In this document: in pieces, positions 26,618-36,660 of the stretch | How positions within the stretch are numbered: position 1 is the first letter of the stretch | Layout of the letters: each line of letters starts with the position of its first letter | The notes under the pieces: generated by a model | What the model was told of the DNA's origin: nothing | What the model saw: only the letters and a program-made list of their open reading frames with translations | Databases searched by the model: none | Translations under genes and position numbers: made by a program | Source: an uncultured Burkholderiaceae bacterium | GTDB lineage: Bacteria; Pseudomonadota; Gammaproteobacteria; Burkholderiales; Burkholderiaceae_F | Length of the DNA stretch: 64,000 nt | Reading direction: 5' to 3' | NCBI GenBank assembly: GCA_944390675.1 | Contig: CALXQR010000008.1 | Location: 19,661-83,660 of the forward strand

Positions 26618-27574
26618 TCAGTTCGCCAACAAACATTCCAAGGCCGGGTTGCCTCTTTGAAGCAACCCGCCTTTCATTTGCGTGAGCGCCGTTCGGCGCA
26701 GCGCAACTTTCAATGTTTCAATCACGTAATTTAGATGCATGAGCCCCGCGCCGATCTGAATGGTATTGTCCTTCTCTGTGATACGGGCAAAAGGCAAATC
26801 ATTTAGAAGACGCTGACGGGTAAAGCCGGTTTTTAATAAATCCTCTTTGGCAATTTCCACCCAACCCCAAGGAGCGAAAGGGGAGAATCGAAAAGAACCG
26901 AGGCTTATCAAAGTAGCACTTCCCGCGTGAATACGGATAACGGATGAAAACACTTCTTCAGTTTTCTTGGTGTAGGCGGTTGCGCTCCAGAAATCTTCTC
27001 GAGTGTCTTCAGGCTTTGGAATAACCGAGAGAACAAATTTCCTGGCTAAAGGAAAAATCTGTCCCCAAACGGGATGCGCTCGTGCCAAATCAAACTGGTG
27101 GCGCAAGCCTGGGTGCATTGCTTGATAAGTCTGGTACCAAAGAAGAGTCGGTTTGGCTTTTTGTTCTTCAGCGAGCCATTCTTGAATTTCCTCTTCAGTA
27201 ATGAGATCGGAGAGTGTTTTTTCTCGAGCGGGCTTTTGTTCTCTAAGCGCTAAATTTTCAAGCGGGATTCCCTTTTTTTCGGCCAGCGCAATGATCTGCT
27301 TTTCTTTTTCATCGATGTGTTTAGCCAAAACCGGCATAAAAGCGAGCTCTTCAATCACGGTTCCGCGTGCTAAATGGTTTTCAAAACGCGCGGGCATGTT
27401 GTTCGTTTTCCCGACATAGGCGGTGTTTCCCGGTCGAATTTGAAGATAAATACCCGAGAGGATCATTGAATTTTCAAAGAGGCTCACGACGCTTGTCATG
27501 CCTCTGACATCGGCAATTCGCTTGAAACCCAATTGGAATGCGGCATTCATGCCGAAAACGGAAATTTTGGCCAT
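26618..27574 (-). CDS. GIY-YIG domain protein
   Basis: 318 residues. Around residue 40 it has SGIYLQ...NTAYVGKT, the GIY-(10)-YVG core, followed by the helix ARFENHLARG with the catalytic-type arginine. The remaining ~200 residues match nothing I recognise, apart from an IGAGLMHLNYVIETLK segment near the end. GIY-YIG nucleases cut DNA or RNA; here it may be a defence, repair or homing-like gene. It overlaps no neighbour. Confidence 0.65.
   Translation of the reverse strand: MAKISVFGMNAAFQLGFKRIADVRGMTSVVSLFENSMILSGIYLQIRPGNTAYVGKTNNMPARFENHLARGTVIEELAFMPVLAKHIDEKEKQIIALAEKKGIPLENLALREQKPAREKTLSDLITEEEIQEWLAEEQKAKPTLLWYQTYQAMHPGLRHQFDLARAHPVWGQIFPLARKFVLSVIPKPEDTREDFWSATAYTKKTEEVFSSVIRIHAGSATLISLGSFRFSPFAPWGWVEIAKEDLLKTGFTRQRLLNDLPFARITEKDNTIQIGAGLMHLNYVIETLKVALRRTALTQMKGGLLQRGNPALECLLAN
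26645..26669 (+). terminator. Hairpin that may end rloB transcription
   Basis: CGGGTTGC / GCAACCCG (arms 26645-26652 and 26662-26669) with a T-rich region after it, inside the 3' end of the convergent GIY-YIG gene. Only a weak candidate. Confidence 0.3.
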
Positions 27575-27766
27575 TTTTTATTTTCCCTGATTTGCTCAAA
27601 AATTAAGCGCTGAGGATCATAGACTGTATCAATTAGCTCATTGATTTTTTTAGGAAAAATCTATTGGACAACGCTTAATTTTTCATGGTTAAATACTCCC
27701 TGTCGACAGACATTGGGCCCATGGTTTGAAGACAGTTTGATTTAATTTTTTTTGTGAGTTTTAGAA

Positions 27767-28015
27767 ATGAAATTTTGGGAATACCTCACCACGCCGCCCG
27801 TCCTTGAAGATGAATACGCCAACCAGATTTTGAATCTGAAAATTTCCCCACAGGAAGTGTTTGATACGGTGTTTTTCTTTGTTGCATTAATCATGGTCTC
27901 ACCTTGGTACGTGATGGATGAGAATGGCGAACTTCACCATCGTTTACCTCCTCGTCCTTACAGAAAAGTTCCCCCATCTTTGAAGTGGGGGCATCTCCCT
28001 CGCCATTGGTTTTAA
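27767..28015 (+). CDS. Hypothetical 82-residue protein
   Basis: I do not recognise it. 82 residues with one hydrophobic stretch (FDTVFFFVALIMVSPWYV) in the middle and a basic proline-rich C-terminus (RLPPRPYRKVPPSLK). No clear Shine-Dalgarno. It ends 15 bp from traG and is convergent with it, so it may mark the left end of the secretion cluster. A CCCCCA...TGGGGG hairpin falls in its last codons. It could be a small membrane protein or not a gene. Confidence 0.4.
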   Translation: MKFWEYLTTPPVLEDEYANQILNLKISPQEVFDTVFFFVALIMVSPWYVMDENGELHHRLPPRPYRKVPPSLKWGHLPRHWF

Positions 28016-28030
28016 ATAGAAAGTTCATCG

Positions 28031-31000
28031 CTATTTTTGAGCGGAGCGTTCAAAATCAGACAGCTCCGCTTTGTCCTTTTGACCAATTGTTCTTAGCGAT
28101 TCGTTAAAGGATTCAGAACGGTCAGCTTTCTCTTGTAATTGCTCCTTGTACTCAGCAGGAGAGTCGTAAAGAACACCGCCTAAATATGCGTTAGCAATAA
28201 CGGTGGGCACGCCGGATTGTTTTTCTTCGTAAAGCGCCTTTGCTGATAAAGTGGCGCCTCGGTTTGTTGCCAGATTACCGCTGAGTTCTTCCATATCTTG
28301 TTGGATAGAGTTGCGTTCTTGATTAACAACACGGCTGATAGATTCAGTATTGGGCAAATCGCTTGGATCCTTACCTCCCAATGATTGCTTCATGGCAATG
28401 CTTGAGTCCAGATGATTGGCAGAGAGTGAATCATCAAATTTTCGAGTGGTTTCATCTTCAAAACTTTGCCGGTGAGGTCTTGCCATGGTGTCGATGTCAA
28501 TCGTTGAAACCGGATAGGGTGAAGACTCATTCCAGCCGTTGCCATTGAGCTCTTGGTGAAGTTGTTGTGAGAAATAGCTTCTTGCTGTGGGGCTATGAAA
28601 CAAAGCGTTTTGAGCGGCTTCGGCAGAACCAAAAGTTTCAATCGCTTTTTGCATCGCAATGGGAGAGTTATCCATCATGGTTCTCAAATCTTTATTGGAA
28701 ACGTAACCCAATTCTGTTGAAGCACTTTGCGTTGCGCTTTGATCAAAGCTTGCGCGGTTCCCGTACTGGTAAGCACGGGTGAGTTGTTCTTCAAAAGCTT
28801 TAGCAGCGCTACGAATGCCTGAATCCGTTGTGCTTTCAGAAATTTGGCGGGAAGCGGCCAATAGCGTTTTATAGGCTTCTTGCCGTTGAGAAGCGTTTGA
28901 GGCGTTACTTTGTTGGGAAACCGTGTCAATAAGCTGTTGGCTGTTTTGAATTTGCCCGTTACTACTGACATTAAACAGAGGATCATTACCTCCATTGATA
29001 AGCGCTTGACGAATACTTCCAAAGCCGGATTGCGAAGGTGATTTAGTTTGAGAATCACTTTTTGGTGTCAAAGTTAGAGAGTTATTTTTTGAGCTGAGCT
29101 CGGAAGGAACTGATAAGTTTGTTCGTGAAGATTCACTTGTTTTATTTATGTAGTTTGAGTTGTTAGAACTTAACCCCAAATCAGACCGAATAGATGCGTT
29201 TTGCGCATTACTGAAGCTATCGCCGATGGTCTGTGAAGATTGATAAGACAAGCTTTCGCCCACCTGCGTTGAGCTGCTCTCTGTTGATTGAAGTCCGGAT
29301 TGTCGGCTTACTGCGGTATTTAAAAGGCGAGTGAAGCCTGCCATCGATTTATCAGCAGTTTGTGTAGAAAAGGAACGTAATGCCTGAACGGATTCTGAGA
29401 AGCCGAAGCTATTTGTAAAACTGCTGTGGGCGCCTTGGCTTGCAGCTTCTCCCATGGAAATGGCTGACGAAACACCCATCGAAACAGGCGTCATGGACAT
29501 GCCCGTTACTGTGCCGTCAGCGGAACGCGTGACAGAACCGTAGGCCGAAGCTGTATGAAGTATCCCGGAATTAGTAAAGCCCGTGGAGAGGTCACTTTTG
29601 TTAGCGCTTTGCATATTGGTTGAAACATTGCCCCAGCTTGTGTTTCCTAAGGAAATGTTGCCGGCAGTGAGGCTGGCGCCTTGTGCTTGAGCGGCGCTTT
29701 GAGCGGGGGCCATGACGCTTGCAGCCAATTGAGCGGTGGCAAAGTCACTGCCTTTGGCAATTGCAAATGCAATCACCGGGGCCAGGATCGTCAGAAAACC
29801 GGCAATCGCTTGAGAACTTGCGCCCGCTTCGCGGATGAGGTTCGCGGCGTAAATGGTGTTAGCGCCGTACTCATTGATGATTTGCGTCATCGGGTGGCTA
29901 TCCGTGTGGATGATGAGGTAATTCATTACGGCTGAGATCGGCGCCCAGAGCTGCACCCAAATGAGTAGCGTGAAGTAGCTTCTCAAAATGGTGCCTGCCA
30001 TGTGTCCGGCAGCCAACATCATGATGAAAATCAATGGGAAGGCAGCAAGGATGATGAATTCAAGTGAGTTTCTGACCTTCGGAAGCGCGTCTTTGGCAAT
30101 TTCTGCCATCGTGCGATAGTTAATTTCTGAAGAGAGATTTCCTTGAGCTTTCGCTAATGCTGTCGCGGTAGCCAAGGGGTGGCCGGCCAAGGCTGAAACA
30201 TTTTCAATATCGCTTTGCAGCGTATTCATGAAAACAGAGTGCTTAATGGAACTCGCCAAACTCTGAGAGACGCCCAAAAGAAGCGTCTCAGTCTGAGGAA
30301 GCACTCGAAGAATCAATGAATTGGCATCCACTTGATCGGGCAAGAGCTTCATCGCGAGGTGCTTTTGAATGGCAGGCAATTCAGTGGAGGCCATGTGATT
30401 GTCAATAAAAGCGATCGCCTCATCGCACCCGATCCAGTTGCCGGATGTATCGGAGGTTTTACGAGCAGGATTTACCCAGCCGGTTTGCGAGATGCTCTGC
30501 CAAATGTTTCCTGAATTGCTCAGCGCTTCAATCTTTTGCGGATAGTCGATTAACTCTGGCATCACGCAATTGCGATTAAAGTCCGATATCAATAAACGTC
30601 CTTGAGGGGTGACAGGGCCTGCGGCCAAAATGGCGTTTAATGCCCGCTCGGGAAAAACCATACCAAAGCGCGAGAAGCGTTCGGCTTCAACGCCTGCAAA
30701 GGTGTCTTCAAAAATGTCCGTGAGCCAATGCCCGATGCGAGACGTTGTGCTCGCCATAAAGCCAAGACCAAGAGGAACGTCTGACACAACATAAACCGTG
30801 CCGGCCCTTTCGTCATTAATGGCAAGATCGACCTTCGGCACCAGGGTCACGCCATAGAAAAGCGCCACGGCAAAGATAAAGCTTCCGGCCTCCAGTCCTC
30901 GGTAACGTAAGGCACAGATGGTAATCACGCATAGAAATCCGAAGAGGATGAGCGTTCTTAAAAGACCCAGAAAGTCTGAAGAGCCCGTGATAGCCACTAC

Positions 31001-31060
31001 AGCTTCAAAGAGGTCCCGTATTTGGGCGCCATTCCAATATGCAAAAAATTCGAGTGTCAT
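28031..31060 (-). CDS. traG: F-type conjugal transfer protein TraG
   Basis: 1009 residues; F-plasmid TraG has 938. The N-terminal ~450 residues hold several membrane segments and match the TraG_N family, which acts in mating-pair stabilisation and pilus assembly. The region from about residue 450 to the end is serine- and glutamine-rich, low-complexity and probably periplasmic, the part involved in mating-pair stabilisation in F. Last gene of the tra cluster, 9 bp after traH. Confidence 0.85.
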   Translation of the reverse strand: MTLEFFAYWNGAQIRDLFEAVVAITGSSDFLGLLRTLILFGFLCVITICALRYRGLEAGSFIFAVALFYGVTLVPKVDLAINDERAGTVYVVSDVPLGLGFMASTTSRIGHWLTDIFEDTFAGVEAERFSRFGMVFPERALNAILAAGPVTPQGRLLISDFNRNCVMPELIDYPQKIEALSNSGNIWQSISQTGWVNPARKTSDTSGNWIGCDEAIAFIDNHMASTELPAIQKHLAMKLLPDQVDANSLILRVLPQTETLLLGVSQSLASSIKHSVFMNTLQSDIENVSALAGHPLATATALAKAQGNLSSEINYRTMAEIAKDALPKVRNSLEFIILAAFPLIFIMMLAAGHMAGTILRSYFTLLIWVQLWAPISAVMNYLIIHTDSHPMTQIINEYGANTIYAANLIREAGASSQAIAGFLTILAPVIAFAIAKGSDFATAQLAASVMAPAQSAAQAQGASLTAGNISLGNTSWGNVSTNMQSANKSDLSTGFTNSGILHTASAYGSVTRSADGTVTGMSMTPVSMGVSSAISMGEAASQGAHSSFTNSFGFSESVQALRSFSTQTADKSMAGFTRLLNTAVSRQSGLQSTESSSTQVGESLSYQSSQTIGDSFSNAQNASIRSDLGLSSNNSNYINKTSESSRTNLSVPSELSSKNNSLTLTPKSDSQTKSPSQSGFGSIRQALINGGNDPLFNVSSNGQIQNSQQLIDTVSQQSNASNASQRQEAYKTLLAASRQISESTTDSGIRSAAKAFEEQLTRAYQYGNRASFDQSATQSASTELGYVSNKDLRTMMDNSPIAMQKAIETFGSAEAAQNALFHSPTARSYFSQQLHQELNGNGWNESSPYPVSTIDIDTMARPHRQSFEDETTRKFDDSLSANHLDSSIAMKQSLGGKDPSDLPNTESISRVVNQERNSIQQDMEELSGNLATNRGATLSAKALYEEKQSGVPTVIANAYLGGVLYDSPAEYKEQLQEKADRSESFNESLRTIGQKDKAELSDFERSAQK

Positions 31061-31069
31061 TTCCTATCC

Positions 31070-32497
31070 TTATTCGCGAACGACCCAGCGGGAGGCCAAG
31101 TTTTGAGCGGCATTGCCCAAAAGACTTCTTTCAATGTGTTCAATCTGTTCCATAAAGCTTCTTGCACGGGACATCTGTTGGTAAATTCGATCGCTTCGGG
31201 AAGCTAAATCCAAGCGGACAGAGGCAATGCGGGCGGAGATGCGTTTGACGTGCTCGGCGTTGATGCTGTTTGCCTGCGCACCGCTTGCGCTCGTGATGAC
31301 TTTTTCAATATCAATCGTCAATTGGTCAAGTGCTCGGACAATGGCCTCATAGGAGGCGGCTTCCACATAAACTCTCAACAAATCTTCTGAGAATCCCGCA
31401 TACCGATGAGTGGTCACGGTGTTAATAAGGCGAATAAGGGGAATGGAAGAAACAGAGCCCAAAAGGAGTACATCATCTTCCGATACGCGTGTGGCATCAC
31501 GGGTCAACAAAGCCTGACGGTAGTTCGTCGCAGCTTCCCACAATCTGTGAGTAAGGTTGATGTCATCGATGGCGATGCGCTCGGGATAAAGACACTTGGT
31601 GTCTTTGGTGGCACACGACAGACGCGTCGCGTTTGTAAGCGTGACACTTTCGGCAGATCCAAAAAGGAGGCTCGCAATGTCTTCACCCATGATGTAACGA
31701 GAGCGGGGAACGGCAGAAGAGTCCTCTCCCGCCTGCGTGTAGATTGTCGTGCCCACAAGGGTCATCATGAGTTCTTTAAGTTCTATGGGGTATTTAGAGG
31801 TCAGCGTTCCGCCTCCCAAAAGGGACCATGTAAGGTTGATTTCGCCCGCTTCAATGGTGTTTCCGCCCGAGTCTGTGCGAGTGGGCGTGTTTTTAAAGAC
31901 TGTGGCGCCGTCCGTGCGCGTCATTGAGTCGGCTTCATAAGCATCGCTGGCTACACCGGACTCTCTTAAATGGTTCGTTGCGGAGTATTTGAGTTTTTCC
32001 ATGTACCCCTGGGCGCCCGTCATATCAAGAATCGTCTGGGCGGCCATGCAGGAATCCTGGAATTTGGAGCTGTAGTCGCGGATGAGGTCACGGAAAGAGG
32101 TGACTTGTTCAGATAAGTCAGGTGAGAGCGTCTGTAGTGCCAATTGAAAAGCTAGACCCGGAAGCGAAGAGCCGATCGCCCGTAAATAGTTCAGGAATTC
32201 CTCTTTAGAAGGAATGCTGAAAGCGCCCATGAAGAGGTCAATGCCTCCGCACCCCGCAGAAAGTTTCGGCGGCGTGAACTGAAAAGGCGTGAAGTCCGCG
32301 CGAGGCGCTCGGTAAACAAAAGCACCGGCGGTTGCGATATTCAAGTGAGCGGACTCGTAGATGCCGGCAGCTGTGACGTTGCCCTGGGCGGCGCCTGACG
32401 AAGAGTCGTAGAAATCTTCCAGAAATCCCGCAAAGGAAGCGCCGGAGAACATTAAACAGAGACAGAGAGCGAGTGTTTGTTTTCTCATCGAAACCAA
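31070..32497 (-). CDS. traH: F-type conjugal transfer protein TraH
   Basis: 475 residues (F TraH 458), with a signal peptide (ending SFAG). Predicted periplasmic component of the F-type pilus assembly machinery. The FIMGAFSIPSK...GLAFQLALQTLSPDL region and a C-terminal coiled-coil-like segment are characteristic. Between the thioredoxin-like gene and traG, as in F. Confidence 0.88.
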   Translation of the reverse strand: MVSMRKQTLALCLCLMFSGASFAGFLEDFYDSSSGAAQGNVTAAGIYESAHLNIATAGAFVYRAPRADFTPFQFTPPKLSAGCGGIDLFMGAFSIPSKEEFLNYLRAIGSSLPGLAFQLALQTLSPDLSEQVTSFRDLIRDYSSKFQDSCMAAQTILDMTGAQGYMEKLKYSATNHLRESGVASDAYEADSMTRTDGATVFKNTPTRTDSGGNTIEAGEINLTWSLLGGGTLTSKYPIELKELMMTLVGTTIYTQAGEDSSAVPRSRYIMGEDIASLLFGSAESVTLTNATRLSCATKDTKCLYPERIAIDDINLTHRLWEAATNYRQALLTRDATRVSEDDVLLLGSVSSIPLIRLINTVTTHRYAGFSEDLLRVYVEAASYEAIVRALDQLTIDIEKVITSASGAQANSINAEHVKRISARIASVRLDLASRSDRIYQQMSRARSFMEQIEHIERSLLGNAAQNLASRWVVRE

Positions 32498-32500
32498 TCC

Positions 32501-33289
32501 TTAGAGACGAGGGAGAGTTTGAATAGTTGAGTTCTGTGGCTGTGTAAAGCCAGCGGCGGAAATAAGCCGGTCTTTAAGTTCTTCAAGGGCCAAGGCGCCG
32601 GAGGCAACGAGGCGCACCTTTTCTCCGGTTTTATCCACGAGGAAAACCGCGGGCGTCACAGTAGGCATCGAACCGCTTAAGGTGACTAAGCGCTTCACAA
32701 TGCCGTTATCGGGTTTGGCTTCAGGCCAGCTTTTAGGAATCCCGTTTTTAATGGAGATCGCAAGCACCTCCATGCCTGTTTCAGTTTTTAATGATTCAAT
32801 AATGGGCGCCATGAGGTCACAGAAGGAGCAGCCGTTTTGCACAAGCACCACGAGTCCTGAATGGCTCGCAAGCGCCTTGAGCTGAGACGCTTTGCTCTGC
32901 TTGGCTTCATCTTTCAAAGCCACCTGCGCAAAGTTCGCATTGGGGTGAAGGGTCGTGTGGTCATAAGCGGGGTTGGCCCAAAGGGTTTCTTTCCAGCGTT
33001 CTGCAAAACGCATGGATTTCTCAAGCATTACGGTGTTGATCGCTAAATAAGACTTGATGTTTTCGTCCGTAGGTTCCATCACTGCAACGTTGAGTCTCCT
33101 TTGAGCCTCCGCTCGGAGTTCTTCAACAGTCGCAAATTCGAGGACTTCTTCAGGATTCGTCTTGGCTTTTTCCTGGTAAAAGAGGAAGCCACGGTCCGGG
33201 CTCACCCAGACGTCTTCCGTCCAGAAATTACTGCCCGCACTATGGGCGACAGAACTTACTAATAAAAGAGAGAGAAGTGTTTTCTTCAT
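32501..33289 (-). CDS. F-type TraF/TrbB-like periplasmic thioredoxin
   Basis: 262 residues with a signal peptide (to VAHSAGS). The C-terminal half is a thioredoxin-like fold with a CSFC redox motif in VQNGCSFCDLMAP. In F, TraF lacks this active site while TrbB carries it; this gene sits in the TraF position but keeps CxxC, so it may do both jobs. It probably helps form disulfides in the cysteine-rich TraN and TraU. A cis-Pro region follows (MPTVTPAVF). Confidence 0.8.
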   Translation of the reverse strand: MKKTLLSLLLVSSVAHSAGSNFWTEDVWVSPDRGFLFYQEKAKTNPEEVLEFATVEELRAEAQRRLNVAVMEPTDENIKSYLAINTVMLEKSMRFAERWKETLWANPAYDHTTLHPNANFAQVALKDEAKQSKASQLKALASHSGLVVLVQNGCSFCDLMAPIIESLKTETGMEVLAISIKNGIPKSWPEAKPDNGIVKRLVTLSGSMPTVTPAVFLVDKTGEKVRLVASGALALEELKDRLISAAGFTQPQNSTIQTLPRL

Positions 33290-33301
33290 TTTTTTATCTT
33301 T

Positions 33302-35512
33302 TTAACAATCGGTTCCGTAACAGGTGCCCTCTTTTTCAGGCATCGGTGCATAGGGTTTTTGAGTGGATTCAATCTCAGCTTTTCTCGCCCGAGCGCGCGT
33401 TTCAACGTTTTTACTGTCGGGGATATTGACTTTTGAAGTGTCAATGAGGCCTTCGAGCGCCTTGGGATCAATTTTTCCGAGATCTACGCGACTCATCTCC
33501 CATGCGGTGAGCCCCTGGCAGACTTGACTGTCTGTCACGTTCCAGCCGGTCCCCATCTGTTCATGAGCGGCTTCCTGTACTAAAAGTGCAAGCTTTGAGT
33601 TGTAGCAGCAGTAGGATTCCGTTTTAATGAGGCACTGCCCCATAAAGTATTCGGTGCATTGGCTCCCGACGTAGCGGCAGGTGTCCGCCCCTCGCTTTAG
33701 CTGCAGCGTTTGCTCTTCAGGTGTGCAGGAGAGGTAGTCGGAAGCCACTTCAAGCGCAACCATCGCGAAGAAGGTCCAGGGGTCAAATGAAAACTGAACC
33801 GAGCCTCCGACGTAGGAAACTGATAACCCGTAGTAGGAGAGGTTGGGGGAGTAGGCTTGGCCTGCGGCCTCGCCATAAAGCTTCGTCATGACGTTAGCGA
33901 TACTGTCATGGCTCATCAGAATGTCGTTAACGTATGGTGAACCTAACGTATGGATCGTTTCTTTAGCGACTTTGGCGGCAAAAATGTAGGAGACGGGGAG
34001 ACCGGCGGCGTTGCTCTTTGTGCCCCGGACCTTCCCTTTGCAGCACGAAACTCCGCCCAATTTATTTCTGCAGGTGTTCATTTCTCCGGAGAAGAAGCGC
34101 AGGTTTTGATAGTCGCCGTAGACCGCGGCTTGGCGCACGACTTCGAGTTTCGTAACGCTATCGGCTAAATTCGTGTTGGGGGCGTCATCGGTTGGCGTGC
34201 AAAGACCGTGCTGACAGATGGACTCCGTGCAGACTTCTTCCGTAATTGTTGTGTCAGGTGTCTTTTTACACTCAAAGGTCGACGTCCAGAACGTGCAGCC
34301 CACGTCACTTTGCGCCATGCATTTCTTCTCGACCAACTCACACTTGGGGTTGCCTTCGAGAGCGACGCACCCATTATGGGTGTCATCTGTAATGCAGCCG
34401 TATTGGATTTCATAGCGCCAGCAGTCTTTGTAGACGGGATTCCCATCCACAATACGAGTCTCAGGTCCTTCAACACAGACGCTCGTCTCCGCTTCACAGG
34501 TAGTTGCCTTGGCTTTCTTCGCAGAGAAAGGACAGTCAGAGTCTTCTGTCATGCCGGTGATCACTTCTTCATTGCCTACCCATTGGATATGAGAAGGCGG
34601 GGAGGCAAGCGGCTTATCACAAGAGTAAAGGGGCTGCGAGGGGCTTTCTTCTTTGACCGTGCAGCCTAAGTTTTCTAAGGCTTCACAGGTTTGGTTATTT
34701 CCACCTGAGCAAGTAAGGGTCTTTTCTTCTTTCAGACAGACGTCCGTGAAGACCGGGTGGTTGGCTAAACATGTGCTCTGAGCTTCACTGCAGGTTGTAC
34801 CCTGACAGGAATTAGAAAGTTCCACCACACGATCCAAGACTTCATGAGACTCCACAAAGTGAATGTCTTCGTGTTGCGGGACGGTGATGCTTTCTTTGCA
34901 GTCGTAATAACGGGTTTCAACGGTCTTTTCAATACCCGCATAGTGGCAGCCCGCATTGTTTAATAACGAGCAGGATTCGTTGGGCTCGCGCACCACACAA
35001 TTAAAGGTATATTCGCGCTCCCAGCAGGGGAGCGTCACTTCCACTCCGTCAATGACTCGAGTCTCTTCCGGTGCAGTACAGATCATCTGCGTTTGCGAGC
35101 AGACGGGATTGGTGGCCGAGGGACAATTCTTTCCAACTTCGAATTGATCTTTGATGTTGATAATGGGCTCAAGGACTGTGATGCCTTGGCCGGGATTCGT
35201 GAGTTTCTTAGAACAAGTAAAGGTGTTTTTACGAAGCAGACATTCGCCGGGCTTGTCTGCTTTCAGGCACTCGGAGTCTGTGAGTTCGCAGGATGAGTTC
35301 GTTTCCAAGGGGGCGCAATAGTTAATCGTGCCACCGCCTGCGCACTCCGTAGTGGTTTCGTACTGCCAGCAGTTCCGGTAAATACGCACACCGTCAATGA
35401 TTCGCGTTTCCGCTCCTTGAAGACAGGTTTTCTTTGTAACGGAGCAGTTTCCCGCAAAAACGGTGCCTGCCAAAATCATCAGGAAAAGGGACAAAAGCAT
35501 CTTTATCGGCAT
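33302..35512 (-). CDS. traN: TraN-like mating-pair stabilisation protein (repeat-containing part)
   Basis: 736 residues with a signal peptide (ending VFAGNC). It carries four Cys-rich modules of about 70-110 residues, recognisable by C-x4-C near the start, mostly ETR(V/I)(I/V)DG, and (V/I/L)-x-C-W(R/E/Q) later; modules start near residues 23, 135, 240 and 345. TraN is an outer-membrane adhesin of F-type systems that grips the recipient cell. F TraN is about 600 residues. The start codon lies inside the end of the upstream gene, overlapping it by 10 bp, suggesting coupled expression of two TraN-like polypeptides. Confidence 0.8.
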   Translation of the reverse strand: MPIKMLLSLFLMILAGTVFAGNCSVTKKTCLQGAETRIIDGVRIYRNCWQYETTTECAGGGTINYCAPLETNSSCELTDSECLKADKPGECLLRKNTFTCSKKLTNPGQGITVLEPIINIKDQFEVGKNCPSATNPVCSQTQMICTAPEETRVIDGVEVTLPCWEREYTFNCVVREPNESCSLLNNAGCHYAGIEKTVETRYYDCKESITVPQHEDIHFVESHEVLDRVVELSNSCQGTTCSEAQSTCLANHPVFTDVCLKEEKTLTCSGGNNQTCEALENLGCTVKEESPSQPLYSCDKPLASPPSHIQWVGNEEVITGMTEDSDCPFSAKKAKATTCEAETSVCVEGPETRIVDGNPVYKDCWRYEIQYGCITDDTHNGCVALEGNPKCELVEKKCMAQSDVGCTFWTSTFECKKTPDTTITEEVCTESICQHGLCTPTDDAPNTNLADSVTKLEVVRQAAVYGDYQNLRFFSGEMNTCRNKLGGVSCCKGKVRGTKSNAAGLPVSYIFAAKVAKETIHTLGSPYVNDILMSHDSIANVMTKLYGEAAGQAYSPNLSYYGLSVSYVGGSVQFSFDPWTFFAMVALEVASDYLSCTPEEQTLQLKRGADTCRYVGSQCTEYFMGQCLIKTESYCCYNSKLALLVQEAAHEQMGTGWNVTDSQVCQGLTAWEMSRVDLGKIDPKALEGLIDTSKVNIPDSKNVETRARARKAEIESTQKPYAPMPEKEGTCYGTDC

Positions 35513-36660
35513 GTCTTCTCCCAGATTTCAATTTCCTGATGCTTGGGCTTATAGATAATCATCGTGCCCTTTACGGTGCGCGTGCCCTTACCCTTATCAG
35601 TATTGGTGATTGTGATTTCGTAGGCATCGCGGTTAGAGATGCGGATCACTTTGATTGAAAAGACAAACTCGATGCGGTTTGTTTTTGTAAAAGACGATGG
35701 CGCGGAGGTAAAGGTGCCCATCGCTCGCGAGCCAATTTTCACCGTAACGTGGACTCCGTCTACGCACGTATAGGTGATGTTTGCCTTCATGTTGGGGGCG
35801 GTGCCTGAATAGCCCACGTCTTTAAAGGGCGTCAAGTCGAGCGTGATTCGTTGTTCGCTTGTGCAGGGCGGAATCACGTCAATTTTTAACGTCTCAATGC
35901 AGGTTGTTGTCTTTGGGGGCTCCGCTTCAATCGTGCACTGGTAGGGGTAACGCTTTTCAACGTCAACCGTAACTGGTACCGTGCAGGCGTTTTGCTGAGT
36001 TTCACCATCGTCTTTGACGCAGGAATAGCGGTTTTCGGTGTGCGACTGTACTTCACGAAGAATCTGGCAGACTTCTGTTGTTTCTGCTCCCTTGTTGCAC
36101 CGGTAAAGCTCAAAGAGAGTCTTGTCCATCGTCCAGCCCTCAGAGCACGTTCCCGTCACAAGGCTTGCGGTTGTCTCATCGCATACTTCAATTTCAGATA
36201 GGCCGGGGATGACAGTCGTCACTGTTTCGCACTTGGTATCCGTGCTCACGATGCTTCCGGCTTCACCCACCAAGTCGCCCGCCTGATTGATGGTGTTCTC
36301 GTAATCCTTGAGAATTTCTTCTTTTTCAGCTTCATCGAGTTCAGGCTTGTTGGCACCTCCCTGGTAGACCAACTGAACGGCCAAACATTCGGGATCGTTT
36401 TTCGACAGACACCCGTTGGCTTTGTTTGAGCCGGGGGTGAAGAGGTCGCCCATACCGTGTTTGTCACGAAGGCCGGTTAAGTCTGAGGTATCCCCAACGA
36501 AGTCCTTATTAATGATGTCGTCTCGCATGGAGCCGGTGACGATCTGGTCGTAATTGGGGCGCGCTACTGACTGGGCAGCTGATGCAGCGTCATTAACGGA
36601 GATGTCGCCGGCCCAGGCGTAGGCAGTAACGCAGAGCAATGGGATAGTCAACCACTTCAT
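35503..36660 (-). CDS. TraN N-terminal-like Cys-rich secreted protein
   Basis: 385 residues with a signal peptide (ending AYAWAG). Cys-rich (CETVTT...EVCDETTAS...CSEGW...RCNKG...), but without the ETR(I/V)DG modules of the next gene. By position directly upstream of traN and by the CLSKNDPECLAVQLVYQGG start it looks like the N-terminal portion of longer TraN proteins of SXT/IncA-type elements. If so, TraN is split into two secreted chains here; otherwise it is a distinct periplasmic factor. Confidence 0.6.
   Translation of the reverse strand: MKWLTIPLLCVTAYAWAGDISVNDAASAAQSVARPNYDQIVTGSMRDDIINKDFVGDTSDLTGLRDKHGMGDLFTPGSNKANGCLSKNDPECLAVQLVYQGGANKPELDEAEKEEILKDYENTINQAGDLVGEAGSIVSTDTKCETVTTVIPGLSEIEVCDETTASLVTGTCSEGWTMDKTLFELYRCNKGAETTEVCQILREVQSHTENRYSCVKDDGETQQNACTVPVTVDVEKRYPYQCTIEAEPPKTTTCIETLKIDVIPPCTSEQRITLDLTPFKDVGYSGTAPNMKANITYTCVDGVHVTVKIGSRAMGTFTSAPSSFTKTNRIEFVFSIKVIRISNRDAYEITITNTDKGKGTRTVKGTMIIYKPKHQEIEIWEKTCR

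Noticed and set aside
27969..27990. CCCCCA...TGGGGG hairpin as an insertion-sequence end
   Set aside because: No transposase, no second end and no target duplication seen; it overlaps the small 82-residue ORF.
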